In this document: positions 17,200 through 25,661 of the stretch, in pieces | Layout of the letters: the number at the start of each line of letters is the position of its first letter | Numbering within the stretch: the first letter of the stretch is position 1 | Source of the DNA: Bacillota bacterium | GTDB taxonomy: Bacteria > Bacillota > Clostridia > Acetivibrionales > DSM-1351 | NCBI GenBank assembly: GCA_023392075.1 | Contig: JAEVZU010000266.1 | Span: 1 to 46,088, forward strand | Direction of reading: 5' to 3' | Length of the DNA stretch: 46,088 nucleotides | The notes under the pieces: model-generated | Database searches by the model: none | Told to the model about the DNA's origin: nothing | Seen by the model: the letters and a program-made list of their open reading frames with translations, nothing else | Made by a program: the position numbers and the translations under genes

Positions 17200-18042
17200 A
17201 TGTTGGAGAGTTCAAAAATCAGCGGCTTTGCCGATGAAATTCATGCAGACATGGAAATACAGGTAAAGCTGTTAAAGAAACTGGGAATTTCGCATATAGA
17301 ACTGCGCAGTGCCAATGGGAAAAATATTTCTGATTTTTCCCTGGAGGAAGCAAGGAAATTGAAGAATTATCTTTCAGATAATCAAATCAAAGTCTCAGCC
17401 ATAGGCTCTCCGGTTGGAAAGATTCAAATTACCGATGATTTCGAACCTCATTTTAAAACTTATCAAAGAATAGTCGGGATTGCAAAAATCATGGAGACAC
17501 CCTATATCAGAATGTTTAGTTTTTTCATGCCGGAGGGTGAGAAACCGGAAATATATCAGGGAGAGGTTTTCGAAAGAATACAGCGTCTGATTGCTTATGC
17601 CGTGGAGCAAGGTGTTGTATTGCTTCATGAAAATGAAAAGGATATTTATGGAGATAACGCTTTACGCTGCCTGCAATTGTTTGAAAAATTCTACGGTGAC
17701 AATTTTAAATGTACTTTTGATTTCGCAAATTTTGTTCAATGCCGGCAGGATACAATCAAGGCCTATGAAATGTTAAATCCATATATCGAATACGTTCATA
17801 TCAAGGACGCCGTCTTTGAAACAGGAGAGGTCACTCCGGCAGGTGAAGGCGACGGCAATGTCAAAGAGATCCTTGCAAAGCTGGAAGAAAAGGGGTATAC
17901 GGGCTTTTTGAGCCTGGAGCCGCATCTGGCAGAGTTTGCCGCACTTAAAAGTCTGGAAAAAAACGCTGAAAAACGGTCCATATCCGATGGGGAATTAGCG
18001 TTTACAATTGCTTATGAGGCCTTGAGAAAAATTTTAAATTGA
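17200..18042 (+). CDS. Sugar phosphate isomerase/epimerase (xylose-isomerase-like TIM barrel)
   Basis: This 280-residue protein belongs to the AP-endonuclease-2/xylose-isomerase-like TIM-barrel family (IolE/IolI-like). It shows metal-ligand positions on successive barrel strands: LLHENEKDIYGD, CTFDFANF, YVHIKDA and LSLEPH. It probably isomerises or epimerises the keto-sugar made by the dehydrogenase encoded upstream, using a divalent metal in the cytoplasm. GGAGGG precedes the ATG. Its length is normal. A very stable hairpin follows 10 nt after the stop, separating these two enzyme genes from the transport genes. The exact substrate is unknown. Confidence 0.88.
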   Translation: MLESSKISGFADEIHADMEIQVKLLKKLGISHIELRSANGKNISDFSLEEARKLKNYLSDNQIKVSAIGSPVGKIQITDDFEPHFKTYQRIVGIAKIMETPYIRMFSFFMPEGEKPEIYQGEVFERIQRLIAYAVEQGVVLLHENEKDIYGDNALRCLQLFEKFYGDNFKCTFDFANFVQCRQDTIKAYEMLNPYIEYVHIKDAVFETGEVTPAGEGDGNVKEILAKLEEKGYTGFLSLEPHLAEFAALKSLEKNAEKRSISDGELAFTIAYEALRKILN

Positions 18043-18052
18043 AAAGTATAGT

Positions 18053-18098
18053 TTTACACAAAGGGGGTGTCGCTTTTGCGACACCCCCTTTGTGTAAA
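18053..18098. terminator. Strong 21-bp hairpin, terminator-like but without a U-run
   Basis: Bases 18053-18073 pair perfectly with 18078-18098, with a tttt loop (stem core aagggggtgtcgc). Downstream bases (gacaggtt) lack a U-run, so it may be a partial terminator or an mRNA 3'-end stabiliser between the enzyme genes and the transport genes. Confidence 0.7.
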
Positions 18099-18114
18099 GA
18101 CAGGTTAAAATGCA

Positions 18115-18154
18115 ATTTATACTATAAAATATATGGAATATTTATAGTATAAAT
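18115..18154. promoter_or_regulatory. 12-bp inverted repeat upstream of the importer genes
   Basis: atttatactata (18115-18126) and tatagtataaat (18143-18154) are perfect inverted copies separated by 16 bp, 76 bp before the permease start. The symmetry suggests an operator for a dimeric regulator, or a second promoter region for the transport genes. AT-richness makes a chance occurrence possible. Confidence 0.4.
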
Positions 18155-18229
18155 CTTATTGAAAAAATGGTAACATTCATTCAGTGACTGTACATACCAA
18201 TAAAGGCATAACTGATAGCGGAGGTAAAA

Positions 18230-19183
18230 ATGCAGCAATCAGTGGCATTAAAGACAAAGAATATTCAGAAGGTGAAGAAGGTAAAAAATGCACAGGGAAA
18301 AAAATTGTTTCTTTACATATTACCGTTTTTGCTTTTATCCTTTGCATTTTCCTACTTTCCTTTACACGGTTGGGCCTATGCGTTTTTCGACTATAAGCCT
18401 CCGCTGAAATTATCGCAATGTAAATTTGTAGGGCTTGATTGGTTTAAATTGCTGTTTACGAATCCAACACAGATAAAGCAACTTTTAAAGGTCATGTCAA
18501 ATACCTTTGCCATAAGTGGCCTGACTTTGGCCACTTCCTTTTTTCCTGTAATGTTTGCCATCTTCTTAAATGAAATCAAAAGTAAATGGTTTAAAAACAT
18601 AGTTCAAACCTTAACCACACTTCCAAACTTTATAAGCTGGGTAATGGTCTACTCTGTGGCCTTCAGCCTGTTTTCAGCTACTGGTATGATAAATACCTTT
18701 TTAATAAACGCGGGTTTGTTAACGCAGCCAATTAAATTTTTAGACGGAGATTCCCATACATGGCTTGCAATGCTGCTCTGGTATACCTGGAAAGGCCTGG
18801 GCTGGGGAGCCATTATGTATCTCGCGGCAATTGCAGGCATTGATCAGGATTTATACGAGGCGGCAAGAGTTGACGGTGCAGGCAGGTTTAGATTAATGAT
18901 ACATATTACAGTACCGGCATTGCTGCCTACATTCTTTGTATTGATACTGCTCTCGCTGGCTAATTTTCTTAACAATGGGCTGGATCAATACTATGTATTC
19001 CAGAACTCCTTTAATAAGGAGCACATCCAGGTTCTTGACCTGTATGTATACAATATCGGTATGACGGGCAGGAGCCCATCAATGGCAACTGCAATAGGTA
19101 TGTTGAAGAGTTTGGTCAGTATTACCCTGTTGGCAGTATGCAATATAGTATCCAAAAAGGTACGGGGGGAATCCATTATATAG
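18230..19183 (+). CDS. ABC importer permease, LplB type
   Basis: This 317-residue permease (COG4209 group) has a basic cytoplasmic N-terminus, a first helix around residues 25-45 (LFLYILPFLLLSFAFSYFPL), and about five more helices. The EAA loop YEAARVDGAGRFRLMIHITV near residues 208-227 docks an ATPase. The start at ATG 18230 follows GGAGG at the right distance; another frame starting at 18184 is a shadow. It forms the channel with the next gene. Systems of this subgroup import complex oligosaccharides or uncommon sugars and generally lack a linked ATPase gene, as here. Confidence 0.92.
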   Translation: MQQSVALKTKNIQKVKKVKNAQGKKLFLYILPFLLLSFAFSYFPLHGWAYAFFDYKPPLKLSQCKFVGLDWFKLLFTNPTQIKQLLKVMSNTFAISGLTLATSFFPVMFAIFLNEIKSKWFKNIVQTLTTLPNFISWVMVYSVAFSLFSATGMINTFLINAGLLTQPIKFLDGDSHTWLAMLLWYTWKGLGWGAIMYLAAIAGIDQDLYEAARVDGAGRFRLMIHITVPALLPTFFVLILLSLANFLNNGLDQYYVFQNSFNKEHIQVLDLYVYNIGMTGRSPSMATAIGMLKSLVSITLLAVCNIVSKKVRGESII

Positions 19184-19265
19184 TAGTTTGTAACATCTAA
19201 ATTCATAACATCTTGGTTAAACAGATTCAGAATATATACTTTTAAAATACCGGAAAGGATATGTG

Positions 19266-20186
19266 ATGAAAGATATAGCTAATAAAAAGGGAAAAATGTC
19301 AAAAACAGATGTTGTGTTTATCGTTGAAAATTACGTATTATTCGCAATATATACATTGATTTGCTTATATCCGTTTTATTATCTGGTGATCAATACAATC
19401 AGTGCAAATGATCTAAGTGCCAATGGAACAATAAATTTCCTGCCCAGACAGATGCATCTTACAAACTATATAGAGGTTTTTAAAATAAAAGGCTTAATGG
19501 CCGCTGCGGGTGTTTCCCTTGCAAGGACTGTGATCGGGACGGTTTTTACAGTATTGGCATCCGCATTTCTTGGGTTTATGTTTACGCAGCAGAAGCTGTG
19601 GGGAAGAAAGTTCTGGTACCGTTTTATTGTTATAACAATGTACTTTAATGCCGGGTTGATTCCAATGTTTATTACCATGAAAAATTTACAGCTTACCAAC
19701 AATTTTTTAGTTTATATTATTCCGGTAATTGTACAGCCATTTAATATCATACTGGCCAAAACCTATGTAGAATCAATACCAACTTCACTTCAGGAAGCTG
19801 CGGAGATCGATGGCGCCGGAATTATTACAATTTTCGCCAGAATAATTCTGCCAACCTGCAAGCCAATTTTAGCAACTATTGCAATCTTTTCAGCGGTTGC
19901 ACAGTGGAACTCCTTCCAGGATACTTTAATTTATATAACAGATCAAAAGTTATATTCTCTGCAATACTTATTGTATTGCTATATCAATCAGGCAAACTCT
20001 TTAAAAGCCTTGATAATGAACAGCATCGGGACTTACAGTAATGTGATGACATTGGCAACGCAGCAAACTCCGACCTCAGTAAGAATGACAGTTACAGTTA
20101 TTGTAGCATTACCTATTTTGTTTGTTTATCCCATCTTCCAGAGATACTTCATCAAAGGAATTATGATTGGATCGGTTAAAGGCTGA
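19266..20186 (+). CDS. ABC importer permease, LplC/YtcP type
   Basis: This 306-residue permease (COG0395) has an N-terminal helix (YVLFAIYTLICLYPFYYLVI), the EAA loop LQEAAEIDGAGIITIFARII, and the family C-terminus RYFIKGIMIGSVKG. The partner is the LplB-type permease just upstream. ATG 19266 is preferred because AGGA lies 6 nt upstream; a GTG one codon earlier is in frame. An intercistronic hairpin (20199-20230) follows before the binding-protein gene. Confidence 0.92.
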   Translation: MKDIANKKGKMSKTDVVFIVENYVLFAIYTLICLYPFYYLVINTISANDLSANGTINFLPRQMHLTNYIEVFKIKGLMAAAGVSLARTVIGTVFTVLASAFLGFMFTQQKLWGRKFWYRFIVITMYFNAGLIPMFITMKNLQLTNNFLVYIIPVIVQPFNIILAKTYVESIPTSLQEAAEIDGAGIITIFARIILPTCKPILATIAIFSAVAQWNSFQDTLIYITDQKLYSLQYLLYCYINQANSLKALIMNSIGTYSNVMTLATQQTPTSVRMTVTVIVALPILFVYPIFQRYFIKGIMIGSVKG

Positions 20187-20198
20187 ACATGGGCAGAA

Positions 20199-20230
20199 CA
20201 AAATAAATGAATTCATATTTATTTATTTTG
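20199..20230 (+). other. Intercistronic hairpin before the binding-protein gene
   Basis: caaaataaat (20199-20208) and atttattttg (20221-20230) pair perfectly over 10 bp with a 12-base loop. It is AT-rich, lacks a U-run beyond the stem, and may mark an mRNA processing site that separates the binding-protein transcript. Confidence 0.45.
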
Positions 20231-20262
20231 CCAATTATATGTATTTTAAGGGAGGCTATGAA

Positions 20263-22056
20263 ATGAGAAAGAAGCTAGTAAGTGTGTTACTATGTGTAAT
20301 ATTGGTAACATCCATGCTTTATGGCTGCGGTAATAAAGCGGATAACGCCGCAAAAGACAGCACAGCGGCAGGCAGTACCGCTAAAACGGCAGCGGATGCT
20401 TCGGCTGCGGGGGCAGCTAAATATCCTGAATTTATCACTGTTGATGTATTTGACAATTTAGCTAATTATCAGGGAATTATGTCAGGCTGGTATGCAAAAA
20501 TAGTAAAAGAAAATTTTAACATGGAACTTAATATAATAGCACCAAACGTAGCCGGCGGCGGTGACACCTTATTCCAAACCCGTTCGGCTGCCGGAGAATT
20601 GGGAGATTTGATAATTATCGGAGCAGAAAACGGCAGAATGCAGGATGTTGTTACAGCAAATTTATTATATGATATCACTAAATTATCCGCAGCAAGAAAA
20701 AATATCACCAAATATCAAGCTGCTATAGATTCATTGAATAAAATGGTAGAAGGTGATGCAATTTACGGGATTCCTTCATTGGTTTCGGAGCAGCCTGCTA
20801 CCAATCCGTCTGAAGGACTTGATCTGACATTTGGTCCGTATATCCGCTGGGATGCTTATAAATCAATCGGATATCCGCAAATCAAGACTTTGGAAGATTT
20901 GATCCCGGTTTTCAAGGATATGCAGAGGGCAGTACCGGTAAGTAAAACCGGTAAGAAGACATATTCTGTTTCATTATTCAAGGATTGGGACGGTAACATG
21001 ATGTGTATGGCAAAACAGCCTACCTGTTTTTATGGATATGATGAACTGGGATTCGTATTGGCAAAAGCAGATGGGTCGGATTATCAGAGTATTATTGATC
21101 CGGACTCCATGTACAACAGAGTTTTAAAATTCTATTTCGATGCAAATCAGGCAGGACTTGTTGATCCGGAGTCAACCACACAGAATTATGATACCATGTA
21201 TACCAAGTATCAGGATGGACAGATCTTATATGCACCCTGGCCGTGGCTTGGTCAATCGGCGTTTAATACGCCTGACAACAAAGATGCGGGTATAGGTTTT
21301 ATGATTGCACCCATTGATGACATGAAGGTTTTCTCCTACGGCTGTAATCCGGTTGGAAATAAAACATTTATAGCCATCGGGAGTAAGGCTGAAGATCCGG
21401 AAAGATTGGCAGATTTTATTGACTGGCTGTATTCACCCGAAGGGGTTCAGATATCTGCTGCGCAAACTTCCAAGTCAAGCGGACCTAAAGGCTTGACCTG
21501 GGATATGATCGACGGCAAACCTGCCTTGACGGAGTTTGGCTGGAAGGCGTTCTTTGAAGGCGGTAATACTCCTGTTCCGACAGAGTGGGGCGGCGGTATT
21601 TGGAAAGACGGAGTGTCCGCATTGAATTATGACACTGTTTTACCGAGTGATATCAATCCATTGACAAATTATCCGTATAACTATACATTATGGGATTCGG
21701 TACTGGAAAAAAATAAAACACCTTTGGACATTGACTGGCAGACAAAGATGGGAGCTTCTACCACACTTGAATATCTGCAGAAGAAAGATCAGTTAATGGT
21801 TGCCCCCGGAAGCTCTTACATAGCTCCGGCTGAAGATTCTGAAATAACGGCATTGAGAGGACAATGCAAAGCCATTATTATTGAAAACTCCTGGAAGATG
21901 GTATTTGCATCAAATGAAGCTGAATTTAAAACCTTACAGAGAGAAATGCAGGATACAGTAAAGGGTCTTGGCTATGATAAGGTATTGGCCATGGACATGA
22001 AGAATGCAAAGGATCAGAATACGGCAAGAGAGGCCTCTGCAGCTGCATCCAAATAA
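20263..22056 (+). CDS. ABC importer substrate-binding lipoprotein, LplA-like
   Basis: This lipoprotein of about 597 residues has a signal sequence ending in the lipobox LYGC at Cys22. An Ala/Ser/Asp linker (about 23-52) precedes a large solute-binding domain beginning YPEFITVDVFDNLANYQG. Its length, nearer 550-600 than 430, fits the LplA/oligosaccharide subgroup paired with LplB/LplC permeases. The frame is open from 20167, but ATG 20263 has GGGAGG 7 nt upstream and starts the signal peptide, so it is the true start. It is the last gene before a strong terminator. The ligand is unknown and is probably what the linked dehydrogenase and isomerase process. Confidence 0.92.
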   Translation: MRKKLVSVLLCVILVTSMLYGCGNKADNAAKDSTAAGSTAKTAADASAAGAAKYPEFITVDVFDNLANYQGIMSGWYAKIVKENFNMELNIIAPNVAGGGDTLFQTRSAAGELGDLIIIGAENGRMQDVVTANLLYDITKLSAARKNITKYQAAIDSLNKMVEGDAIYGIPSLVSEQPATNPSEGLDLTFGPYIRWDAYKSIGYPQIKTLEDLIPVFKDMQRAVPVSKTGKKTYSVSLFKDWDGNMMCMAKQPTCFYGYDELGFVLAKADGSDYQSIIDPDSMYNRVLKFYFDANQAGLVDPESTTQNYDTMYTKYQDGQILYAPWPWLGQSAFNTPDNKDAGIGFMIAPIDDMKVFSYGCNPVGNKTFIAIGSKAEDPERLADFIDWLYSPEGVQISAAQTSKSSGPKGLTWDMIDGKPALTEFGWKAFFEGGNTPVPTEWGGGIWKDGVSALNYDTVLPSDINPLTNYPYNYTLWDSVLEKNKTPLDIDWQTKMGASTTLEYLQKKDQLMVAPGSSYIAPAEDSEITALRGQCKAIIIENSWKMVFASNEAEFKTLQREMQDTVKGLGYDKVLAMDMKNAKDQNTAREASAAASK

Positions 22057-22093
22057 CAAACATATAAACAATCTGATAAAAATGGAAGAAAAT

Positions 22094-22147
22094 TTCCTGA
22101 CTTAATTGATTAATTATTTGATCAATTTTGTCAGGAAGTTTTTTTAG
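22094..22147. terminator. Terminator after the LplA-like gene
   Basis: ttcctgacttaattgat (22094-22110) pairs with atcaattttgtcaggaa (22121-22137), with one mismatch, followed by a run of seven or eight T. It separates this operon from the convergent response-regulator gene. Confidence 0.85.
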
Positions 22148-22206
22148 CATATATTTTTAAATGCCAAGAAAATTATGGGTTAAGCAATAATAAAAATCAG
22201 TTCTAT

Positions 22207-23751
22207 TCAGGTATTATTTCTTTTACGGAATTCGGCAGGGCTTTCACCCAGATACTTCTTAAATTTTTTATGAAAATAGTCAACATTTTTGTAGCCCACA
22301 AGTTCTGAAATTTCATAAACCTTCAAATTTTTTTGCAGTAAAAGCTCCTTTGAATGGTTGATCCTTACATGATCTATATAAGAGTTGAAGCTTTCCCCTA
22401 CCTTTTTATTGAATATCTTTCCGAGGTAGGAACTGTTATATCCAAACAGGGGCGCTATGGTTTCCAGTTTGATATTGTCTCTGTAATTATGATTGATATA
22501 GTAAACGATATCATCAAGTACACTTTCGCGTGAAAAATTTCCGATTGCATTTATTATCATTTCAAATTGCACCGAAAAGAAAAGTATTATTTCATATAGA
22601 TAATATTTGCCGTCGATAAGGTTAATTACCGATGAGTTGGTGGGAAATGGAATCTCTACCGTACTGTATATGTGATTTATGGTTTCTTTGATCTGAAGAT
22701 AAATATCGGTTAAAAAGATTTTTATGTTGGATATATCCGTTTTTGCATAAAATAAATTTTTTTCAAGCGTAAACAGGGCATCGGCTATCTTTCTGCGGTT
22801 GTAGCTCTGTATATAGCTGCATAGCAATTTACAGTATTCATTTGTTTCCTTTGCATTTATTTCATATACTTTGTCATCAAACCCCGGAAGCTGTTCATAG
22901 CCTATTGCATGCTGGTTTTGCTCACAGAAAAAACGGCGGTTCATCAGGCATAGAGCATCCTCATAGGAATGATAAATATCCTCCACTCTGCCGGCCTCAC
23001 GGCCGTAGGCAATAAATAATGAATCCAAAGGGGAACTTTTCTGAGGACTTTTGTCATAATGTCTTAGAAAGTCACGGAAATGGTTTAGTGCAAATGCTCC
23101 TTTGAGGAGGATAATATCCTTTTCATGAATCTTTATGTGTTCAAAGGATTTATTTCCCTGGTTGGTCACTTTTAAGAGGTCTGCAAAATCGTAAATCAGA
23201 TTGAAGTTATCCTGATTATAATTTTCATAAATTACTACCTGATATACCGTAGCCGAAAGATTGATATCACTCAGATTAATATCTGAGATATCGCCGGTAT
23301 TCAGCAGAACATCCCGTAAAATGGTGTACTTTGCCTTTTCCCGGAATTGATTCATTGTATCGGCATGCATATGCTCTTTAAGTATGTTTTCTTTTACGGT
23401 ACTTACCGCACGGTACAACTCGTCATCATCAATGGGCTTTGTAAGATAAAATTCAACTCCGTAACGAATTGCTGTTTGAGCATATTTAAAATCGGAAAAA
23501 CCGCTCAATATGATGAAATGTCCGGTGAAACCGTGTTCCCTGGCAAGCTGCACAATCTCGGTTCCTTGTAGTTTGGGCATGCGTATATCCAGCAGAACCA
23601 GGTCCGGATTCAGTCCCAGTATATTTTTCAGCGCATCTTCACCGTTGTTTGCTTCTCCGCAAACGGTAAACCCCAGTGAGGACCAGTCAATAATATGTTT
23701 TAGTCCTTCAAGAATGATTGATTCGTCGTCTGCAATAAAAACTTTCAGCAT
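22207..23751 (-). CDS. YesN-type response regulator with long linker
   Basis: This 514-residue response regulator has a receiver domain (1-120) with Asp8/Asp9, phosphoacceptor Asp55 (VLLDIRMP) and Lys105 (YLTKP). A middle region of about 280 residues without a clear motif follows, then an AraC DNA-binding domain (about 410-510; NSSYLGKIFNKKVGESFNSY and GYKNVDYFHKKFKKYLGESP). It starts 3 nt after the kinase stop, with GGAGG overlapping the kinase end, so the two are translationally coupled. It probably activates the glycosidase operon to the right or the dehydrogenase operon to the left. The central region may mediate dimerisation or a second signal. Confidence 0.92.
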   Translation of the reverse strand: MLKVFIADDESIILEGLKHIIDWSSLGFTVCGEANNGEDALKNILGLNPDLVLLDIRMPKLQGTEIVQLAREHGFTGHFIILSGFSDFKYAQTAIRYGVEFYLTKPIDDDELYRAVSTVKENILKEHMHADTMNQFREKAKYTILRDVLLNTGDISDINLSDINLSATVYQVVIYENYNQDNFNLIYDFADLLKVTNQGNKSFEHIKIHEKDIILLKGAFALNHFRDFLRHYDKSPQKSSPLDSLFIAYGREAGRVEDIYHSYEDALCLMNRRFFCEQNQHAIGYEQLPGFDDKVYEINAKETNEYCKLLCSYIQSYNRRKIADALFTLEKNLFYAKTDISNIKIFLTDIYLQIKETINHIYSTVEIPFPTNSSVINLIDGKYYLYEIILFFSVQFEMIINAIGNFSRESVLDDIVYYINHNYRDNIKLETIAPLFGYNSSYLGKIFNKKVGESFNSYIDHVRINHSKELLLQKNLKVYEISELVGYKNVDYFHKKFKKYLGESPAEFRKRNNT

Positions 23752-23754
23752 ATA

Positions 23755-25557
23755 CTATTCCTCCATTAAATTATGCAAGGGAAGTGTAAGAGACACAAGG
23801 GTTCCTTCCAACGGGTTACTTTTAATTTCCATTCCATATGCCTCACCATAAAATAATTTGATCCTCTGATTAATATTGTAAAGTCCTATACCTGATGCGG
23901 ATTTCTTATTACGCACTTGAATACTGCTGGTTAAAGCGTCCAATTCTTCCCGGGTCATGCCAAGCCCGTTGTCAATGATATTGATTAACAAAAGGTCATC
24001 ACCTTTTGTTTCTACTTTAATAACGATCTGTCCACGGGTTTCAGTGCCTTCCAGCCCGTGCAGGATGGCGTTTTCCACTATTGGCTGCAGCAGGAGGGGG
24101 AGGATCTGGTAGTCTTCCAGATTGATGTTCTCCTCAACCTTTAGTGTATAGTTGACACGGTCATTAAATCTCAGTTTTTGTATGGTCAGATAAATTGATA
24201 TGTAATCCAGTTCTTTTTTTAATGTAGTGGAGGAGGTACCTGTATTTTCCAAAACATAATGCATGGATTTGCCCAATAATTTAATGACATTGGCTACTTC
24301 CGGATTTCCCTCGGTAAGTGCCTTCATACGTATGGTTTCCAGAGTATTATACAGAAAATGCGGGTTTATCTGACTTGCCAGCATTTTAAATTCCATCTTC
24401 TGCTGCTGGTTTTTTAATATCTGTTCCTGTATCTTTGCTTCATACATTCTGGCATCCATCTGCTGTATGCTTTGTATCATCACTTTCAGATCGGAATATA
24501 CTTCGGATATTTCATCCTCCCCTTTAAAATCATCAATAATATGATAATTGCCGTTGCAGACCTTGTGCATTTCTCCGCGCAGCGTGACAATGCGGGAACT
24601 GAATTTGTTGGTAAAGTATATAATCAATAAAACAGGCAGTGCGGTGGCAAAAAGTAATGTGGATGTACATATTAAAATTATATTGTTTATGTCCGGCAAA
24701 GCATTAAAATCCAAAGTGGTTATATAAATCCGGTCTTTAGACGAATAGGGCAGGAGAGTCGAAATATTTGCAATACTTTTTTTGTTTTCATAGGTCAGCT
24801 GACCTGAGAACAGGTATTGTATTTTGTCGTAGTCAATAGGTATTGTCTGGTTCTGCCCTGACAAATTACGCTGAGTACTGTAAAAAACAGGATCCTGATT
24901 TACCGATACAGTGTTGAATAGAGAGTTGTTCTGAATTCTGTTTTTCAAATAATTATTGCTGATCCTGATTATTAAAACGGCATATTCTTTGGTGGATATA
25001 ATCGGTATCCTCCTGATCAGGCATAATTCCTGGGAGACATGATTCCAGGTGTCAATTGAGTACAGGCTCTTCCAGGAGATGTCGGCATGCTGTATGGCCA
25101 GCCGGTACCAGTCATTTTTCGCCGTCTCTTCGGTTGCAGGTATTATGGAGGCGTACTTATGTATGGTGGGATTTGTTGTGTACAGTTCAATGGAGGATAT
25201 ATAAGTATTTTTATTTATATAATTCTTCACCCTGGTATAATTGATACAGCTTCTATCAGCCTCTTCCTTGCTACTGTAGCGGGTTGCCAGAAGGGTCTGG
25301 AGATTTTTATCATTAAATATTTCATCGGAAATATTGTAAACGGAAGTTGTTACTTCAAACATAATGGATTTAATACGGGTGTTATCTGCTTCAACCTGAT
25401 TCTGATAATGATCCAGTAATAATTTTCTGGTATACAGTATTAAGAAAAATCCGATGATCAGGATTGGTATCAGAATTGCACTGTAGTATATGAAATATAA
25501 TTGTTTTTTTACCTTTGTCCTGCTGAATAACTTACGAAAAGCAGTCAATATCTTCAC
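23755..25557 (-). CDS. YesM-type sensor histidine kinase
   Basis: This 600-residue kinase has a first membrane helix near residues 18-40, an extracellular sensing region of about 240 residues, a second helix near 280-305, a HAMP-like linker, and a His_kinase domain with His400 (SQINPHFLYNTLETI). The ATPase domain shows VENAILHG and IDNGLGM. The frame is open to 25665, but that would overlap the upstream gene. GTG 25557 has GGGGG 9 nt upstream and gives the usual short basic N-terminus. A strong promoter lies at 25598-25626. Its partner is the response regulator encoded immediately downstream. Confidence 0.9.
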   Translation of the reverse strand: MKILTAFRKLFSRTKVKKQLYFIYYSAILIPILIIGFFLILYTRKLLLDHYQNQVEADNTRIKSIMFEVTTSVYNISDEIFNDKNLQTLLATRYSSKEEADRSCINYTRVKNYINKNTYISSIELYTTNPTIHKYASIIPATEETAKNDWYRLAIQHADISWKSLYSIDTWNHVSQELCLIRRIPIISTKEYAVLIIRISNNYLKNRIQNNSLFNTVSVNQDPVFYSTQRNLSGQNQTIPIDYDKIQYLFSGQLTYENKKSIANISTLLPYSSKDRIYITTLDFNALPDINNIILICTSTLLFATALPVLLIIYFTNKFSSRIVTLRGEMHKVCNGNYHIIDDFKGEDEISEVYSDLKVMIQSIQQMDARMYEAKIQEQILKNQQQKMEFKMLASQINPHFLYNTLETIRMKALTEGNPEVANVIKLLGKSMHYVLENTGTSSTTLKKELDYISIYLTIQKLRFNDRVNYTLKVEENINLEDYQILPLLLQPIVENAILHGLEGTETRGQIVIKVETKGDDLLLINIIDNGLGMTREELDALTSSIQVRNKKSASGIGLYNINQRIKLFYGEAYGMEIKSNPLEGTLVSLTLPLHNLMEE

Positions 25558-25597
25558 AAGATTATTCCCCCTTTCCATAACATATGTATACTTACAT

Positions 25598-25626
25598 ATT
25601 ATAGTAAAAAAAGGAATATGCGTCAA
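25598..25626 (-). promoter_or_regulatory. Promoter of the kinase/regulator operon
   Basis: On the minus strand TTGACG (25621-25626) and TATAAT (25598-25603) are separated by 17 bp, close to the sigma-A consensus. The kinase start is about 40 bp downstream, so the pair can be transcribed independently of the upstream AraC gene. Confidence 0.75.
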
Positions 25627-25661
25627 ACACGGACTGCTTTGCAGCTGCAATGGGAGTCCAA

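Noticed and set aside
18184..18396. 70-codon plus-strand frame before the LplB-type permease
   Set aside because: It overlaps the permease start in another frame; the permease frame has the ribosome site and membrane helices.
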